Assembly (NCBI GenBank): GCA_003131985.1
Contig: PKWH01000186.1
Location: forward strand, 6,629-23,748
Direction: 5' to 3'
DNA length: 17,120 nucleotides
Source of the DNA: Acidobacteriota bacterium
Lineage (GTDB): Bacteria > Acidobacteriota > Terriglobia > Acidiferrales > UBA7541
The position numbers were made by a program, and so were the translations under genes. The notes beneath the pieces were generated by a model that was given only the letters and a program-made list of their open reading frames with translations, was not told where the DNA came from and did not search any database. Below, piece after piece: positions 8,187 to 16,100 of this stretch. Each line of letters starts with the position of its first letter. The stretch's first letter is position 1.

Positions 8187-9737
8187 ATGAACTTGCCCCG
8201 TTACGCGCGAGTCCTGCTCGCCATCGGCAGTGGAGTCGCCCTCGGTCTTTCCTTCCCCAACTATAATTTGTACTTGCTCGCGTGGATTGCGATGGGAATG
8301 CTCGTCCTGGCATCCGCCGGAGCGCCGTTGAAGGAAGCGCCGCTCTACGGATTTCTCCACGGCCAGGTGTTCTACCCGGTGTGCCTCCCCTGGGTGGATA
8401 CGGTCATGAAGCAGTACGGCAACATCGATCCGTGGATCGCGGCGGGGTTCGTAGGTCTGATCGGTTTCATCGGCGGCCTGATTTGTACGATTTTTTCCAC
8501 CGGTGTTGCCTTGGCATCGAAGAAAAGCAAGCTGCTGGCGTGCCTCCTCGCGCCGTTCCTATGGACTGCCCTGGAGTATTTCCGCACGAATATCCCCATC
8601 ATCGGTTCCTCGTGGGACTTGTCCGGATATCCCGCCGCTCGCAGCATGGCGTTGCTGCAAATCACCTCGGTCACCGGCATTTACGGCTTGTGCCTTCTGA
8701 TTGCTGCATACGGTTCGCTGCTCGCATACGCAATCCTCGCAAGTAATCGGCGCCTGTGGATCCGCGCTGGGGTCGTTACCCTCGTCCTTATCGCTGTTTC
8801 GATAGGTGGCGCGTACCTAGTCCCGCAGGCCACGCCTCATTACGTGGCGCATCTGGTCCAGACCAATTTTCCGCAGTCGGAAAGCTATCCGTCGGACTGG
8901 CTGCAAGTTCATGCCGGAGAGCTCGACCAGCTCGAACACATCAGTGTGGATGCCGCGCATCGTGTTCCGGGAATAGTCATCTGGCCGGAAGTCCCCGCGC
9001 CTTTCAGTTTTGAAGAAGCGCTCTTCGCCCAACGCGCGCAACGAATCGCGATCAACTCCGGAAATTATTTTCTGGTCGGCGTGGTGGATTGGAAGAAGGA
9101 CCCCGGCGGAAAGTGGCTTGCATCCAACAGCGCTGTGCTGCTGAATCCCGAGGGCCAGCGTGTATATGTGTACGACAAGATTCACCTGCTGCCTTTCGGT
9201 GAGTACGTGCCGCTGCGCGGGTGGTTGACCTTCGCAAAACGCCTGACGGCGGACATCTCCGATTTCACTCCTGGCACGCAATACACCGTCGGGCAGCTTC
9301 CCCAGGGAAAATTCGGGACCTTCATTTGTTACGAGGCGATTTTCCCCAGCGAAGTCCGCCGCTTCACCGCAGCGGGCGCCCAATTGCTGATTACGATTTC
9401 AAATGATGGCTGGTTCGGCCGCTCCTCAGCCGCAGAACAGCACATGGCCATGGCGCGCGTCCGCGCCGTGGAAAATCGCCGCTGGCTCTTGCGCGACACC
9501 AACAACGGCTACACGGAGTCCATCGATCCCTACGGTCGAACCGCTGCTCAGTACCCGCTGGACATCCGCGGCCAGCTCGACGCCCCCTACGATTTCCGCA
9601 GTGACATGACGCCCTACGCCCGCTTCGGCGACTGGTTCTCCTGGCTTTGCGTGATCGTAACCATCGCGATTCTGTTTCTAGCGCTGAAGCCCCGCGCGCC
9701 CGAGCCGGCGTTACAAGCCGCAAAGCCCGTCCGATGA
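8187..9737 (+). CDS. lnt: Apolipoprotein N-acyltransferase
   Basis: A 516-residue inner-membrane enzyme that adds the third acyl chain to the N-terminal cysteine of lipoproteins, the last step of lipoprotein maturation in diderms. ATG 8187 follows the preceding stop with no gap. Residues 1-212 contain about six hydrophobic segments. The nitrilase-like periplasmic domain (about 218-470) carries the expected triad: Glu268 in VIWPEVPAP, Lys331 in YDKIHLLPFGEY, and Cys381 in FICYEAIFP, close to the E. coli positions 267, 335 and 387. A final hydrophobic helix (about 480-500) completes the usual topology. No active-site residue is missing. It is the last gene of the operon, followed by a strong hairpin at 9777-9810. 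Confidence 0.96.
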   Translation: MNLPRYARVLLAIGSGVALGLSFPNYNLYLLAWIAMGMLVLASAGAPLKEAPLYGFLHGQVFYPVCLPWVDTVMKQYGNIDPWIAAGFVGLIGFIGGLICTIFSTGVALASKKSKLLACLLAPFLWTALEYFRTNIPIIGSSWDLSGYPAARSMALLQITSVTGIYGLCLLIAAYGSLLAYAILASNRRLWIRAGVVTLVLIAVSIGGAYLVPQATPHYVAHLVQTNFPQSESYPSDWLQVHAGELDQLEHISVDAAHRVPGIVIWPEVPAPFSFEEALFAQRAQRIAINSGNYFLVGVVDWKKDPGGKWLASNSAVLLNPEGQRVYVYDKIHLLPFGEYVPLRGWLTFAKRLTADISDFTPGTQYTVGQLPQGKFGTFICYEAIFPSEVRRFTAAGAQLLITISNDGWFGRSSAAEQHMAMARVRAVENRRWLLRDTNNGYTESIDPYGRTAAQYPLDIRGQLDAPYDFRSDMTPYARFGDWFSWLCVIVTIAILFLALKPRAPEPALQAAKPVR

Positions 9738-9776
9738 TAAAATCGAGAGTGGCTTTAGCTGTTGATTTTCAGGGTG

Positions 9777-9810
9777 CCGCATCCTTCTTTTTTTGAAGGG
9801 TGCGGATTTT
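9777..9810 (+). terminator. Rho-independent-like terminator after lnt
   Basis: CCGCATCCTTC (9777-9787) pairs with GAAGGGTGCGG (9795-9805): eleven pairs including one U-G, closing a loop of seven T. ATTTT follows at 9806-9810. The stem is strong and correctly placed after the lnt stop, although the downstream T-run is short. It separates the envelope operon from prfB. Confidence 0.75.
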
Positions 9811-9837
9811 GACTTATTCTTGTACCAGAAGTAAAAA
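9809..9837 (+). promoter_or_regulatory. Possible prfB promoter
   Basis: TTGACT at 9809-9814 and TAAAAA at 9832-9837 are 17 bp apart. The -35 is good and the -10 matches four of six consensus bases. It sits directly after the lnt terminator and would start transcription a few bases before the prfB ATG at 9849, leaving a very short leader. This is a by-eye call. Confidence 0.35.
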
Positions 9838-9848
9838 GGCGAAAAAGA

Positions 9849-10995
9849 ATGGCTGAACATATAGAAGACCTGCAGCAACGCTACGCCGAGCTCAAGAAAC
9901 GCATTGAGCTTGTGCGGAGCTTTCTTTGACGCCGGCTCCGCCCGAAAGCAACTCGCCACCCTGGAAGAAAAAGTAAGCGACCCTGACTTCTGGCAAAACC
10001 AGGAAAAGGCGCAAGCCCTCTTGCAGCAGCGCAAGCAGGTCGAAGACCGCGTGAACGCGGAAAAAACTCTCGACACCAAATCCAGCGACATCGAAACCTA
10101 TTTCAATCTCGCGCGCGAAGAATCCGACGACGCGCAGCGCAACGCTCTGCTCGACGACGTCAGCAAAGAGCTAGCCTCCGCCGATTCGTATCTGTCCGAG
10201 CTGGAAACCAAAACACTTCTCGCCGGCGAAAACGATCGCCTCAACGCCATCGTCACCATCAAACCCGGCGCCGGCGGCACGGAATCCCAAGACTGGGCCG
10301 AAATGCTTCTGCGAATGTACCTCCGCTGGGCCGAACAGAAGGGTCTCGGCGCCACTGTGATCGACTCAACTCCCGGTGAAGAAGCCGGAATCAAAACCGC
10401 CACCGTCCAGATCGCCGGTGAAAATGCATACGGCATGCTCATGGGTGAAAGCGGCGTGCATCGCCTCGTGCGCATCTCGCCGTTCGATCAAGCCGCCCGC
10501 CGCCACACATCCTTCGCGTCCGTTTTCGTCATCCCCGAAATCGACGACAAAATCGACATCGTAGTCAAACCCGACGACCTTCGCATCGACACATTCCGCG
10601 CCGGCGGCCACGGCGGCCAAAACGTCAACAAAGTCGAATCCGCCGTTCGCATCACCCATCTTCCGTCCGGCATCGTCGTTCAGTGCCAGAACGAGCGCAG
10701 CCAACACAAGAATCGCGAATGGGCCATGAAAGTCCTCCGCTCCCAGCTTTACGAGCTCGAACTCGAAAAGCGCAGCGAAGCCTTGCATAAACTCGATGCC
10801 TCCAAGCCCGAAATCAGCTTCGGCAGCCAGATTCGCTCCTACACCATGCAGCCCTATCAGCTCATCAAGGACCACCGCACAAAAGTTGAACGCGGCGACG
10901 TGGACAAGGTTCTCAACGGCGACTTGGATCCCTTCATCCGCGCCTACCTCCTCTTCCGTCGCGATAATGGAGCCGGTGCCGCAGGTGCCCACTAG
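9849..10995 (+). CDS. prfB: Peptide chain release factor 2, expressed by programmed +1 frameshift
   Basis: RF2 recognises UGA and UAA and triggers release of the finished peptide. The gene starts at ATG 9849 (MAEHIEDLQQRY) and reads 26 codons to an in-frame TGA at 9927-9929. The +1 frame continues from GAC 9928-9930 to TAG at 10993-10995, giving about 381 residues. After the shift all RF2 features are present: the tripeptide anticodon SPF (about 210-212) in VRISPFDQAARRHTSF, and the GGQ motif (about 255-257) in AGGHGGQNVNKVESAVR. Both are offset by five residues from E. coli RF2, so joining the two frames gives the right length. The C-terminus (NGAGAAGAH) is slightly longer than usual. Automatic callers may wrongly start this gene at TTG 9904 in the second frame, losing the true N-terminus. 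Confidence 0.95.
9916..9930 (+). promoter_or_regulatory. prfB programmed frameshift site
   Basis: The slippery CTT (9924-9926), stop TGA (9927-9929) and following C (9930) form the conserved CTT-TGA-C signal. A Shine-Dalgarno-like GGAG at 9916-9919 lies four bases before the CTT, where the stimulatory element of known prfB genes sits. When RF2 is scarce the ribosome pauses at TGA and slips +1, so the site is an autoregulatory switch. The established mechanism fits the sequence directly. Confidence 0.93.
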
Positions 10996-11005
10996 CTGGG
11001 AATCG

Positions 11006-11109
11006 AGTGGCAATTCGTTGCCCATCGCGCCGCTAGTTTGGGGAGGTGAAAACTCCTACCCAGACATTTCGGTCTCGAAAATCGCCGTTCGAGCCACATT
11101 TAAGGCCTT
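11006..11109. repeat. Left copy of a 104-nt imperfect direct repeat flanking the dynamin cassette
   Basis: It aligns without gaps to 16101-16204. By hand count about 70 of 104 positions match, concentrated at the ends: 20 of the first 23 (AGTGGCAATTCGTTGCCCAT start) and 28 of the last 30, where AATCGCCGTTCGAGCC (11080-11095) is identical in both and TTTAAGGCCTT (11099-11109) is identical too. The middle is diverged. It lies 10 nt after the prfB stop and 21 nt before a TTGACT box. Confidence 0.75.
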
Positions 11110-11129
11110 CCCGCGCATAGATGTTCTCG

Positions 11130-11158
11130 TTGACTTCACCACAATCGCGCGAGACAAT
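11130..11158 (+). promoter_or_regulatory. Probable promoter of the dynamin cassette
   Basis: TTGACT (11130-11135) and GACAAT (11153-11158) are exactly 17 bp apart and match the sigma-70 consensus at five and four of six positions. Transcription would begin near 11165, leaving a leader of about 190 nt before ATG 11358. No alternative promoter of this quality was seen between prfB and the first cassette gene. Confidence 0.45.
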
Positions 11159-11357
11159 CCTGTTGTTACGGGTGTTGGAGTTCACCCTGAACCGCCCGCT
11201 AGAGGGCAGATGACTCCTACGAGGGTTTTCACTTGCTAGGAAGCTATCTGCTTCTGTTCTTCCTTCCTTAGCAGCGAGTGCCCTCACAAGAGGAATCAAA
11301 TTCAGACGCGCGGTGAGAAAGTCTTTGGCGATAGCACCCGCGCTCGGTGGCACTCAG

Positions 11358-13484
11358 ATGACTTCGGAAGCCCGAAAACCTGATGAATCTCTGAACCCGT
11401 TCCAAGCCAACCGTCTTCGCATTACCTGCCAATATATCGATAAGCTTCTGGTGGAGATCGAAGGCGTTCTAAATTCGACTTCCTCCAAGGCCGCCTTTCC
11501 GCGCTATTCGATTGATATCGTCCCCGCGCAGCGCAGAACGATGGAAGACTACATCGCAAGAGTCCGTGCACAACTGGTTCGAATTCTGGAAGGCCAAGGA
11601 ATCGTGCCGGAAAGCCCCTCGATTCCGGCGTCTCGCGCAGTGCGCGTCTTGCTGGGCGCCGTTGACATCGCGGCCGAAGAATTAATGCCGAAGTACATGC
11701 GTGGCTATGGGGCTGTGCCGGAAAGTGTGGCGACGGAATTAAACGGAATCGTTGGTGAGCTGAGCGGCTTGGTCGCCCGTTTTGGCCGCTACCTCTCTGA
11801 AGGGGTCGGGGAGGACCTGAAGGCCCGGCTGGAGCGCCTGGAGCAACCTGGCAACGACTTGGAGCTTCTCGCAAAAATTGAACAGACCGTCCGAGACCGG
11901 GGCCTGGTGGAATTCCGGTCTTCGATCGCCGCGATTCTGGATCGAGCCGAAGATCGAAGTTTCGAGATCGCGGTGTTTGGACGCGTAAGTTCCGGGAAAT
12001 CTTCCTTACTGAATGCCGTCCTCGAAACAGACATCTTGCCGGTCGGCGTCACACCTATCACAGCTGTTCCCACTCGCATCACGTATGCCGAAGAGCCATC
12101 CGTTACCGTATCATTCTCGGAAGCGCCCAAGAAGAAACTTGAGATTTCTCGCCTTCCGGAGTTCGCAACGGAACAACAGAACCCCGGAAACATCAAGCAT
12201 GTAACGCGCATCGTCGTCGCACTCCCCTCCCCAAGGCTGCAGAGTGGAATCGCATTTGTCGACACGCCGGGGTTGGGATCTCTTGCCGCAAGCGGCGCTA
12301 CGGAAACATTGGCCTACCTTCCCAAATGCGATCTGGGCGTGGTTCTGATCGATGCGGGTTCGACCCTCACAGCCGATGACCTTCACACCATCATGACTCT
12401 TCAGGAAGCGGCGATTCCCGTGAATGTTCTTCTCAGCAAAGCGGACCTTCTCGGCGCTGAAGACCGTGTTCGAGTTATTCGGTACATCAGGGAGTACACC
12501 GCATCCGAATGCAAATTGGACCTGCCCGTCCATCCCGTCAGCGTTTTGCCCTCGTGCAAGGAAATGCTCGATCAGTGGTTTGAAAACCAGATCGGCCCTC
12601 TATACGCGCGCTCGCAGGACCTCCGCGCGGCATCGCTGCGAAGAAAAATCGGAGCTTTGCGCGATTCTGTCGCAGCGGCTCTCGAAGCGCGATTGAAAAG
12701 AGACACACGGCTATCGGCCGAATATAAAGACCAGGCGCGCGCGGCCGAGGATCTTCTCCGAAAAACGACTGGGCAAATTGAAGAAGTTCGCTCGCATTGC
12801 GAAAAGTTTACACAAGGGGCTATCGCCAGCATGCCGGAAGCGCTTGAGGAAGGCTCGAGGCGATTCCTGCATTCCTCTTCCAAGGGCAGTTACGGTGTAG
12901 TTGTGGCCGGACAGGTGGTTCGCGACAGCATCACCCAATTTATTCAGCTCCAGGTGAGGAAACTCCAATTAGAAATCACAACTCTCGCGGACCACCTCAG
13001 TCAGGACCTTCGGCAATGTGCCGCTGCCTTGGGCATTCCTGATGCGTCGGCTGAAGGCGAATTCCGGTCGCTCATCCGAGGCACTCCCGTCTTTGAATCG
13101 CTGCCGTCCAACATCACTGTCTCTCGCCCAGCCCTTGCGGGACTTCTAGGCCGTCGGGTCGCGGAGCTTCAAGTGGCCAGGCAAATTTCGCGCCAGTTGC
13201 GTCAACCTTTTTATGCTGGGCTGGAGGCCTATTGGCAGTCGGTACGAGAGTGGACGGACTCTGTCATAGGCCAACTGAAACAGAAGTTTGAGACCTACGC
13301 CGAGAGTTATCGTGCTCAGGCCGAGCAGGCGCTGGGAGGCAAGGAGCTTACGAAAGACGAACTCGACGGCCTTGAAGAAAATCTTGCACGGTTGAAGCCG
13401 TCTGTGGCAGCGGGAAGTGAGCTTCGCGAAGTCAATTCGACACGCCGCGCTGATCTCGCGCAGACGACCTCGAAGACGATGTAA
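11358..13484 (+). CDS. Dynamin-like GTPase with long N-terminal helical extension (cassette gene 1)
   Basis: A 708-residue large GTPase. ATG 11358 is preferred (GGTGG seven bases upstream); GTG 11313 would add 15 residues. Residues 1-195 form a mostly helical N-terminal region (FQANRLRITCQYIDKLLVEI, then two further helical blocks) that is not part of a minimal dynamin. The GTPase domain (about 200-415) has G1 GRVSSGKS (208-215), G2 threonines in GVTPITAVPT (230-239), G3 DTPG (302-305) and G4 SKAD (360-363), which has Ser where Asn or Thr is usual. Residues 415-705 are long charged helices expected to form the stalk, with a less polar segment at about 508-535 (GSYGVVVAGQVV) that could be a membrane-contact tip. 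Bacterial dynamins remodel or fuse membranes and often work in pairs; the third cassette gene shares the ILPxGVxPITAVPT and VDTPGLGS blocks, so the two are paralogues. The ATPase gene starts 30 nt later. Family firm, role inferred. Confidence 0.9.
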   Translation: MTSEARKPDESLNPFQANRLRITCQYIDKLLVEIEGVLNSTSSKAAFPRYSIDIVPAQRRTMEDYIARVRAQLVRILEGQGIVPESPSIPASRAVRVLLGAVDIAAEELMPKYMRGYGAVPESVATELNGIVGELSGLVARFGRYLSEGVGEDLKARLERLEQPGNDLELLAKIEQTVRDRGLVEFRSSIAAILDRAEDRSFEIAVFGRVSSGKSSLLNAVLETDILPVGVTPITAVPTRITYAEEPSVTVSFSEAPKKKLEISRLPEFATEQQNPGNIKHVTRIVVALPSPRLQSGIAFVDTPGLGSLAASGATETLAYLPKCDLGVVLIDAGSTLTADDLHTIMTLQEAAIPVNVLLSKADLLGAEDRVRVIRYIREYTASECKLDLPVHPVSVLPSCKEMLDQWFENQIGPLYARSQDLRAASLRRKIGALRDSVAAALEARLKRDTRLSAEYKDQARAAEDLLRKTTGQIEEVRSHCEKFTQGAIASMPEALEEGSRRFLHSSSKGSYGVVVAGQVVRDSITQFIQLQVRKLQLEITTLADHLSQDLRQCAAALGIPDASAEGEFRSLIRGTPVFESLPSNITVSRPALAGLLGRRVAELQVARQISRQLRQPFYAGLEAYWQSVREWTDSVIGQLKQKFETYAESYRAQAEQALGGKELTKDELDGLEENLARLKPSVAAGSELREVNSTRRADLAQTTSKTM

Positions 13485-13514
13485 CCACCTCCAAATTAGG
13501 AGAAGCAGAGCGAT

Positions 13515-14333
13515 ATGGCACTTCTAAAGGCTCCGCTCGAAATCCTGATTGGTCGCGAGACCGAACTGCAGCGTCTCCAAACGGCGTTGCTCAAACGTCA
13601 AAGCCGACTTATCTGGGGAGCTACCGACGCTGGCAAGAGCTTTCTCATCGAGAGTGCGCTCGCCGGTCTTCCCGAAGCCGAGCGCCGCAAGTGTATCTGC
13701 TGGACTGGCGCAACGAGCCGGCGACAGTTGCTCGAACATTGGATCCGAGAACTTTACCTGGCAGACGATCCTTTAGTACGGAAGAAAGTCCATACCGACC
13801 GGGCAAAAGACGCAGCCCTGACCCGTTGGATCAGCCAACAGTCCGTGCTCCGGTTACGGGGAATCGTCTTCTCGGCGGCGGAGCAGGGCGAGTATCGATT
13901 TTTCATCGATCATTTGCCCCCGGCGTCGCACACCATCGCCCAGCTGATGAAAGAAATCATGTACCGCACTAAGACGCCCACCTATCTGACCGGCCGCGGC
14001 TATACTCAGGGCGAGATCGGTTATGCGTGGAGCCTCTATTGGACTGACGAATATCGAATCCGATTGGGCCCGCTGTCCGAAGCGTCTGCCCGTGAACTCC
14101 TGGAGATTTGCATACAGAGGTTTGGCCTGAGATCGCTCGACCTGGAAGGCTTTCGCGAACAGGTATTGCGTTTGAGCGGGCATCTGCCAGGCTCCATCGT
14201 GAAGATGTGCGAACTCGCTTCTCACCCGTGCTATCACTATGGAGATCAGGTGAAAATCAGATTGGTCCACGTGGATTATCTTCTGCAGGGCCATCCATCC
14301 GCATCACTCCCTGCCTCGAGTTATACGTCATGA
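13515..14333 (+). CDS. GRE-box P-loop ATPase (Orc/Cdc6-STAND type), cassette gene 2
   Basis: A 272-residue ATPase starting at ATG 13515, with AGGAGAAG at 13498-13505 upstream. It opens with the IGRETEL box (12-18) typical of AAA_16, Orc/Cdc6 and STAND ATPases, then Walker A GATDAGKS (35-42). The Walker B-like strand is RFFIDH (128-133), where His replaces the usual acidic residue after Asp132. A sensor-1-like TGRG follows (159-162), then RIRLGPLSEASARELLEI (181-198) and a lid with SGHLPGSIVKMCELA (221-235), all in the family order. No separate effector or repeat domain is fused, so the protein is just the nucleotide switch module plus about 35 residues. Its stop overlaps the start of the second dynamin gene by 4 nt (ATGA), a sign of translational coupling. 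Alternatives are a TniB/ExeA-like ATPase, but no transposase accompanies it. It might control or load the dynamins; this is inference. Confidence 0.8.
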   Translation: MALLKAPLEILIGRETELQRLQTALLKRQSRLIWGATDAGKSFLIESALAGLPEAERRKCICWTGATSRRQLLEHWIRELYLADDPLVRKKVHTDRAKDAALTRWISQQSVLRLRGIVFSAAEQGEYRFFIDHLPPASHTIAQLMKEIMYRTKTPTYLTGRGYTQGEIGYAWSLYWTDEYRIRLGPLSEASARELLEICIQRFGLRSLDLEGFREQVLRLSGHLPGSIVKMCELASHPCYHYGDQVKIRLVHVDYLLQGHPSASLPASSYTS

Positions 14334-16087
14334 GTACTCCGCGCGACGATCGTCAAATCCTCGTTCAGGATGTGTCAGCGGAATCGTCACTCCAGTGCCT
14401 CGCGGATTTCGCGCTGAAACTGGGATCGGAACGAGTTCAGGTAGAAGCCATCGAACTCGCCCAACGCACCGGCGAAGGCCGATTCTATGTCACCTGCATC
14501 GGGCAATTTAAGCGAGGGAAATCGACCCTCCTGGACGCTTTGCTAGGCGACCGCATCCTGCCCACCGGAGTCTTGCCGATAACGGCCGTGCCAACCGTTG
14601 TACGCTACGGGCCTTCGAGAAGCGCGACAGTGCGCTTTCGAGGCGGAGCTTGGGTGGATATTTCACCTGAGGCTCTCTCGCAATACGTTTCCGAAGAGTT
14701 GAATCCCGAGAATAAAAAGGGTGTCGCCGGCGTAGAAGTATTTTCTCCAAGCCCGTTTCTTGCCCAGGGAATGTGCTTTGTGGACACGCCCGGGTTGGGT
14801 TCTGTCTTTACCGGGAATACGGCGGCCACGCTCGCATTTGTTCCGCACATTGATGCTGCGATAGTCGTCGTCGGCGCCGATCCGCCGATTTCCGGTGAAG
14901 AACTGGCGCTGGTCGGAGAAGTAGGGAATCACGTCCATGACCTCATCATCGTGATGAACAAGGCGGATAGAACTTCGGACGAGGACCGCAGGATCGCCAA
15001 GTCTTTCACAAGCGAAATCCTTGGCAAACGCCTGCAGCGGCCTGTCAGCCGTATTTACGAAGTCAGCGCCGAAGAGCGTCTAGAGAATCGGGGCCCGCAG
15101 CGCGATTGGGAATTGCTGATCGACGCATTGAAAAAGTTGGAACGAGAGTCTGGGGGCAGTTTGGCGCGCACTGCCGGAGAAAGAGGCTTTCGCCGGTTGA
15201 GCGAGGAATTACTCACGATCGTTTCGGAAGAAAGAGAGGCTCTACGGCGGCCGATCGATGAATCCGAACGCCGCATCCGGCATTTGCGCCAGACAATGTC
15301 GGAAGCCGAGCGATCGCTCCAAGACGTGGGTTATCTGTTCATGGCGGAGGAACATCACCTCTCCGACATGTTCCTTGAGCAGCGAAGACAGTTTCTCGCC
15401 CGGACACTGCCGAAAGTGAACGCCGAGTTTCAAGACGAGTTGAAAACGTTGAAGCGGCGGTATGGCCCGAAATTCCGCAAAGACGCGATGCGCTTGGCGC
15501 AAATTATTTCCGAGCGTCACGTTCTCCCCTGGTTGCAAACCGAAGAAGCGGCGGCCGAGAAGGAGTATCGAAGGATTGCGTCTCGGTTTGTAGGTATTGG
15601 GAATGACTTCCTCAAAAAGCTTTCCTCATCGGATGTGCCGGAACTCGCTCGAATGCCCAATGCGCTCGATTCTGGGAGAGGCTTCCGCGTGCCCTCCAGG
15701 TTCACGTTCGAACAGTTGCTTCGTGTTTCTTTGCCTGCCTCTCCTTTGCGCTATCTCGCGGACGTCATCCTCGGCGCCGTGCAGGCTTTCGCTCTGATTG
15801 AGCGTGAGGCGAGAGAGTTTCTCGATCACTTGGTCGACATGAACTGCACGCGCGTCCAGTCAGACGTAGTGAACCGGGTGCACGAAAGCCGGAGCCGGCT
15901 GGAACTCGAAATCCGCAAACTCCTTCACGAAGTCAGTCGCATCGCGGAACGGGCCCTTGAGCGTGCGCGCGCGATCAGATTCGAAGGAGCTTCGGCGGTC
16001 GAAGCCGCCGTGACTCAGCTCGATACCGTTGAGCTCGCAATTAAGGGCCTCCGGCCTCCGGGAGAAACAAGTGCCAGTGAAGACTGA
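14330..16087 (+). CDS. Dynamin-like GTPase (cassette gene 3)
   Basis: A 585-residue large GTPase. ATG 14330 overlaps the ATPase stop (ATGA); an earlier in-frame ATG at 14108 would run 220 bases into the ATPase gene and is unlikely. The GTPase domain starts near the N-terminus (about 45-275): G1 GQFKRGKS (58-65), G2 region VLPITAVPT (81-89), G3 DTPG (152-155), and canonical G4 NKAD (210-213), followed by an EVSAEE strand that may be G5. Residues 280-425 are charged helices (EREALRRPIDESERRIRHLR and on) expected to form the stalk. The segment SPLRYLADVILGAVQAFALI (471-490) is amphipathic to hydrophobic and could be the membrane-binding paddle. More helices follow to the acidic C-terminus. It lacks the long N-terminal extension of its paralogue at 11358-13484, so the pair is asymmetric, as in known heterodimeric bacterial dynamins. 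Function in this organism is not known. Confidence 0.9.
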   Translation: MSTPRDDRQILVQDVSAESSLQCLADFALKLGSERVQVEAIELAQRTGEGRFYVTCIGQFKRGKSTLLDALLGDRILPTGVLPITAVPTVVRYGPSRSATVRFRGGAWVDISPEALSQYVSEELNPENKKGVAGVEVFSPSPFLAQGMCFVDTPGLGSVFTGNTAATLAFVPHIDAAIVVVGADPPISGEELALVGEVGNHVHDLIIVMNKADRTSDEDRRIAKSFTSEILGKRLQRPVSRIYEVSAEERLENRGPQRDWELLIDALKKLERESGGSLARTAGERGFRRLSEELLTIVSEEREALRRPIDESERRIRHLRQTMSEAERSLQDVGYLFMAEEHHLSDMFLEQRRQFLARTLPKVNAEFQDELKTLKRRYGPKFRKDAMRLAQIISERHVLPWLQTEEAAAEKEYRRIASRFVGIGNDFLKKLSSSDVPELARMPNALDSGRGFRVPSRFTFEQLLRVSLPASPLRYLADVILGAVQAFALIEREAREFLDHLVDMNCTRVQSDVVNRVHESRSRLELEIRKLLHEVSRIAERALERARAIRFEGASAVEAAVTQLDTVELAIKGLRPPGETSASED

Positions 16088-16100
16088 ACGGAGGTAATGA

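Larger units (their letters stand above)
10996..11357. other. Intergenic region between prfB and the dynamin cassette
   Basis: This 362-base stretch has no convincing gene on either strand; an antisense open frame at about 11033-11353 has no family resemblance and no supporting RBS. It holds the left copy of the 104-nt repeat (11006-11109), a promoter-like TTGACT/GACAAT pair (11130-11158), and a leader with small inverted motifs: GTGAAAAC at 11046-11053 against GTTTTCAC at 11225-11232, ACTCCTAC at both 11052-11059 and 11213-11220, and a GCCC/GGGC hairpin at 11194-11207. An in-frame GTG at 11313 could extend the downstream gene by 15 codons. Confidence 0.6.

Noticed and set aside
10366..11025. 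Long antisense open frame under prfB
   Set aside because: Valine/Ala/Gly-rich translation opposite a highly conserved gene, with no domain or RBS.
11086..11097. GTTCGAGCC resembling a tRNA T-arm in both repeat copies
   Set aside because: The bases on either side do not form the five-pair T stem, and no acceptor, D or anticodon arm is found upstream.
11033..11353. Antisense open frame across the prfB-cassette intergenic region
   Set aside because: No RBS and no family resemblance; it crosses the repeat and the likely promoter and would be disrupted by neither constraint nor context that suggests a gene.
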